Source: Pelodera strongyloides
Lineage: Eukaryota; Nematoda; Chromadorea; Rhabditida; Rhabditidae
NCBI GenBank assembly: GCA_036852015.1
Contig: JAANDG010000349.1
Location: 89,644-153,643 of the forward strand
Direction of reading: 5' to 3'
Length of the DNA stretch: 64,000 nt
Positions 63,748 through 64,000 of the stretch are shown here, piece by piece. Each line of letters opens with the position of its first letter. Positions within the stretch are counted from its first letter, which is position 1. The notes below the pieces were generated by a model, which worked only from the letters and a program-made list of their open reading frames with translations, ran no database searches and was not told the DNA's origin. The translations under genes were made by a program, and so were the position numbers.

Positions 63748-64000
63748 TATTAATTTAGATGCGACCAAAAATACATTGGAGACCCAAAGAGCGGAAAGCC
63801 ATGTTATTGTGAGTGTAAACTTTTTTTTCATTGATATTTACGTTTTTTTGCGTTCCCTACTATGCGTAACGCCTAAAATGATTTACTGCGCGTTTATTTA
63901 GATGAGCTGGCTGTGGACTTCATCTTTACGTTTAAATTGAACGATGAACGGGACAAGTATGTGAATGAGCTATTCCTCTACTCTACGCCATACAAGGTTT
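54464..64000 (+). CDS. Attractin ortholog (Distracted/TAG-53 type), 5' part, continues past the window
   Basis: Twenty-eight exons (54464-54559, 54767-54894, 55182-55272, 55414-55526, 57907-58020, then 23 more to 63996), phases consistent, 1,019 codons so far. After a signal peptide (LILLLFFILIRVAHA) come: EGF (exon 2); CUB (exons 3-5, YIIDGPVNYASKSRCTW, NFTTECGWDFMYIHDGSG); two EGFs (exons 6-7); kelch blades (exons 9-16, with VGGEHF, MFGGV, FFGYN, IYGGT, VTGGN, VIGGFDGR); PSI-like Cys modules (exons 17-23, including CVTCASQSGCGWCPGG, CAKCITNSNCMWCPS, CGDCQVKPGCGW); and two laminin-type EGFs (exons 25-27). The order matches attractin. I see no C-type lectin domain, which vertebrate attractin has between PSI modules. 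The transmembrane segment must lie outside the window. Attractins act in cell-surface signalling and axon guidance. Confidence 0.92.
55980..56061 (+). tRNA. tRNA-Ser (anticodon CGA), copy 3, in attractin intron 4
   Basis: 82 bases, identical to copy 2 with intact acceptor, D, anticodon, variable and T arms. It lies in the 2.4-kb intron 4 of the attractin gene in the same orientation. The flanks differ from those of the other copies, so it is a separate dispersal event or an old duplicate. Confidence 0.93.
57256..57779. repeat. CpG-rich palindrome cluster in attractin intron 4
   Basis: GC- and CpG-rich sequence inside an AT-rich intron, built from nested inverted repeats. A perfect 19-bp pair lies at 57256-57274 and 57374-57392, and a perfect 21-bp pair at 57644-57664 and 57742-57762. 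A third direct copy of the second arm lies at 57668-57686. Units such as CCGCACCATTTC, CCGCACCTTTTCGGCAACG and GGGGGTGTTTCCCGCA recur in both orientations. The two halves surround a tRNA-like sequence. Origin unknown. Confidence 0.75.
57509..57590 (+). pseudogene. tRNA-Leu-like sequence, degenerate
   Basis: A Pol III A box TGGCCGAGTGG (57516-57526) with the Leu-type D arm GGCCGAGTGGTCTAAGGC, and a perfect B box GGTTCGAATCC (57568-57578). The acceptor and T stems do not pair properly, and no clean anticodon stem is visible. It could be a tRNA pseudogene or the promoter head of a SINE whose body is the surrounding palindrome cluster. Confidence 0.6.
63671..63741 (+). terminator. Poly(A) signal and A50 tract in attractin intron 26
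   Basis: AATAAA at 63671-63676 is followed 15 bases later by an uninterrupted run of 50 A (63692-63741). If exon 26 is read through, an in-frame TAA occurs at 63593-63595 just upstream. This could be an intronic polyadenylation site, a retroposed 3' end or a simple A repeat. Confidence 0.45.

Overview
The window looks like a stretch of nematode nuclear genome. Coding exons are short, nearly all introns are GT-AG with a T-rich stretch and TTTCAG-like 3' splice sites, and the DNA between genes is AT-rich. Two families point to nematodes: a secreted LACT-type serine hydrolase and a pair of small secreted heme peroxidases. Nothing looks bacterial. I cannot name the species; an early-branching nematode or another small invertebrate is not excluded.

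Layout: 1-2.3 kb holds debris of a Polinton/Maverick element (a DNA polymerase B piece, an adenovirus-like cysteine protease and a third fragment). 3.9-6.9 kb (-) is the LACT-type serine hydrolase. 10.6-20.0 kb (+) is a 17-exon secreted protein with PAN/apple domains, an acidic Ser/Thr/Glu-rich middle and thrombospondin type 1 repeats; intron 10 carries an antisense Penelope-like reverse transcriptase with a hammerhead-ribozyme-like motif on its strand. 20-33 kb is gene-poor and contains a complete non-autonomous hAT-like element with 15-bp inverted ends and 8-bp target duplications. 33.1-37.2 kb (+) is PDK1 (3-phosphoinositide-dependent kinase) in 14 exons. 39.8-45.7 and 48.5-53.9 kb (+) are two tandem 23-exon heme peroxidase paralogs, each with a tRNA-Ser(CGA) gene just upstream. 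Between them are a SINE-like relic and a TTAA-flanked foldback element. 54.5 kb to the window end (+) is the 5' part (28 exons, about 1,019 codons) of an attractin ortholog (Distracted / TAG-53 type) that runs off the edge; its 2.4-kb intron 4 holds a third tRNA-Ser(CGA) and a CpG-rich palindrome cluster.

The host genes do not form an operon-like pathway. Four of the six encode secreted or surface proteins (PAN-TSP1 protein, two peroxidases, attractin), the hydrolase is also probably secreted, and PDK1 is the only clear cytoplasmic signalling protein. Exon boundaries were worked out by hand by matching reading phase across splice sites. In all genes the phases close except at one junction in the hydrolase gene (exon 8/9) and one in the PAN-TSP1 gene (exon 7/8, which closes only with a GC donor).
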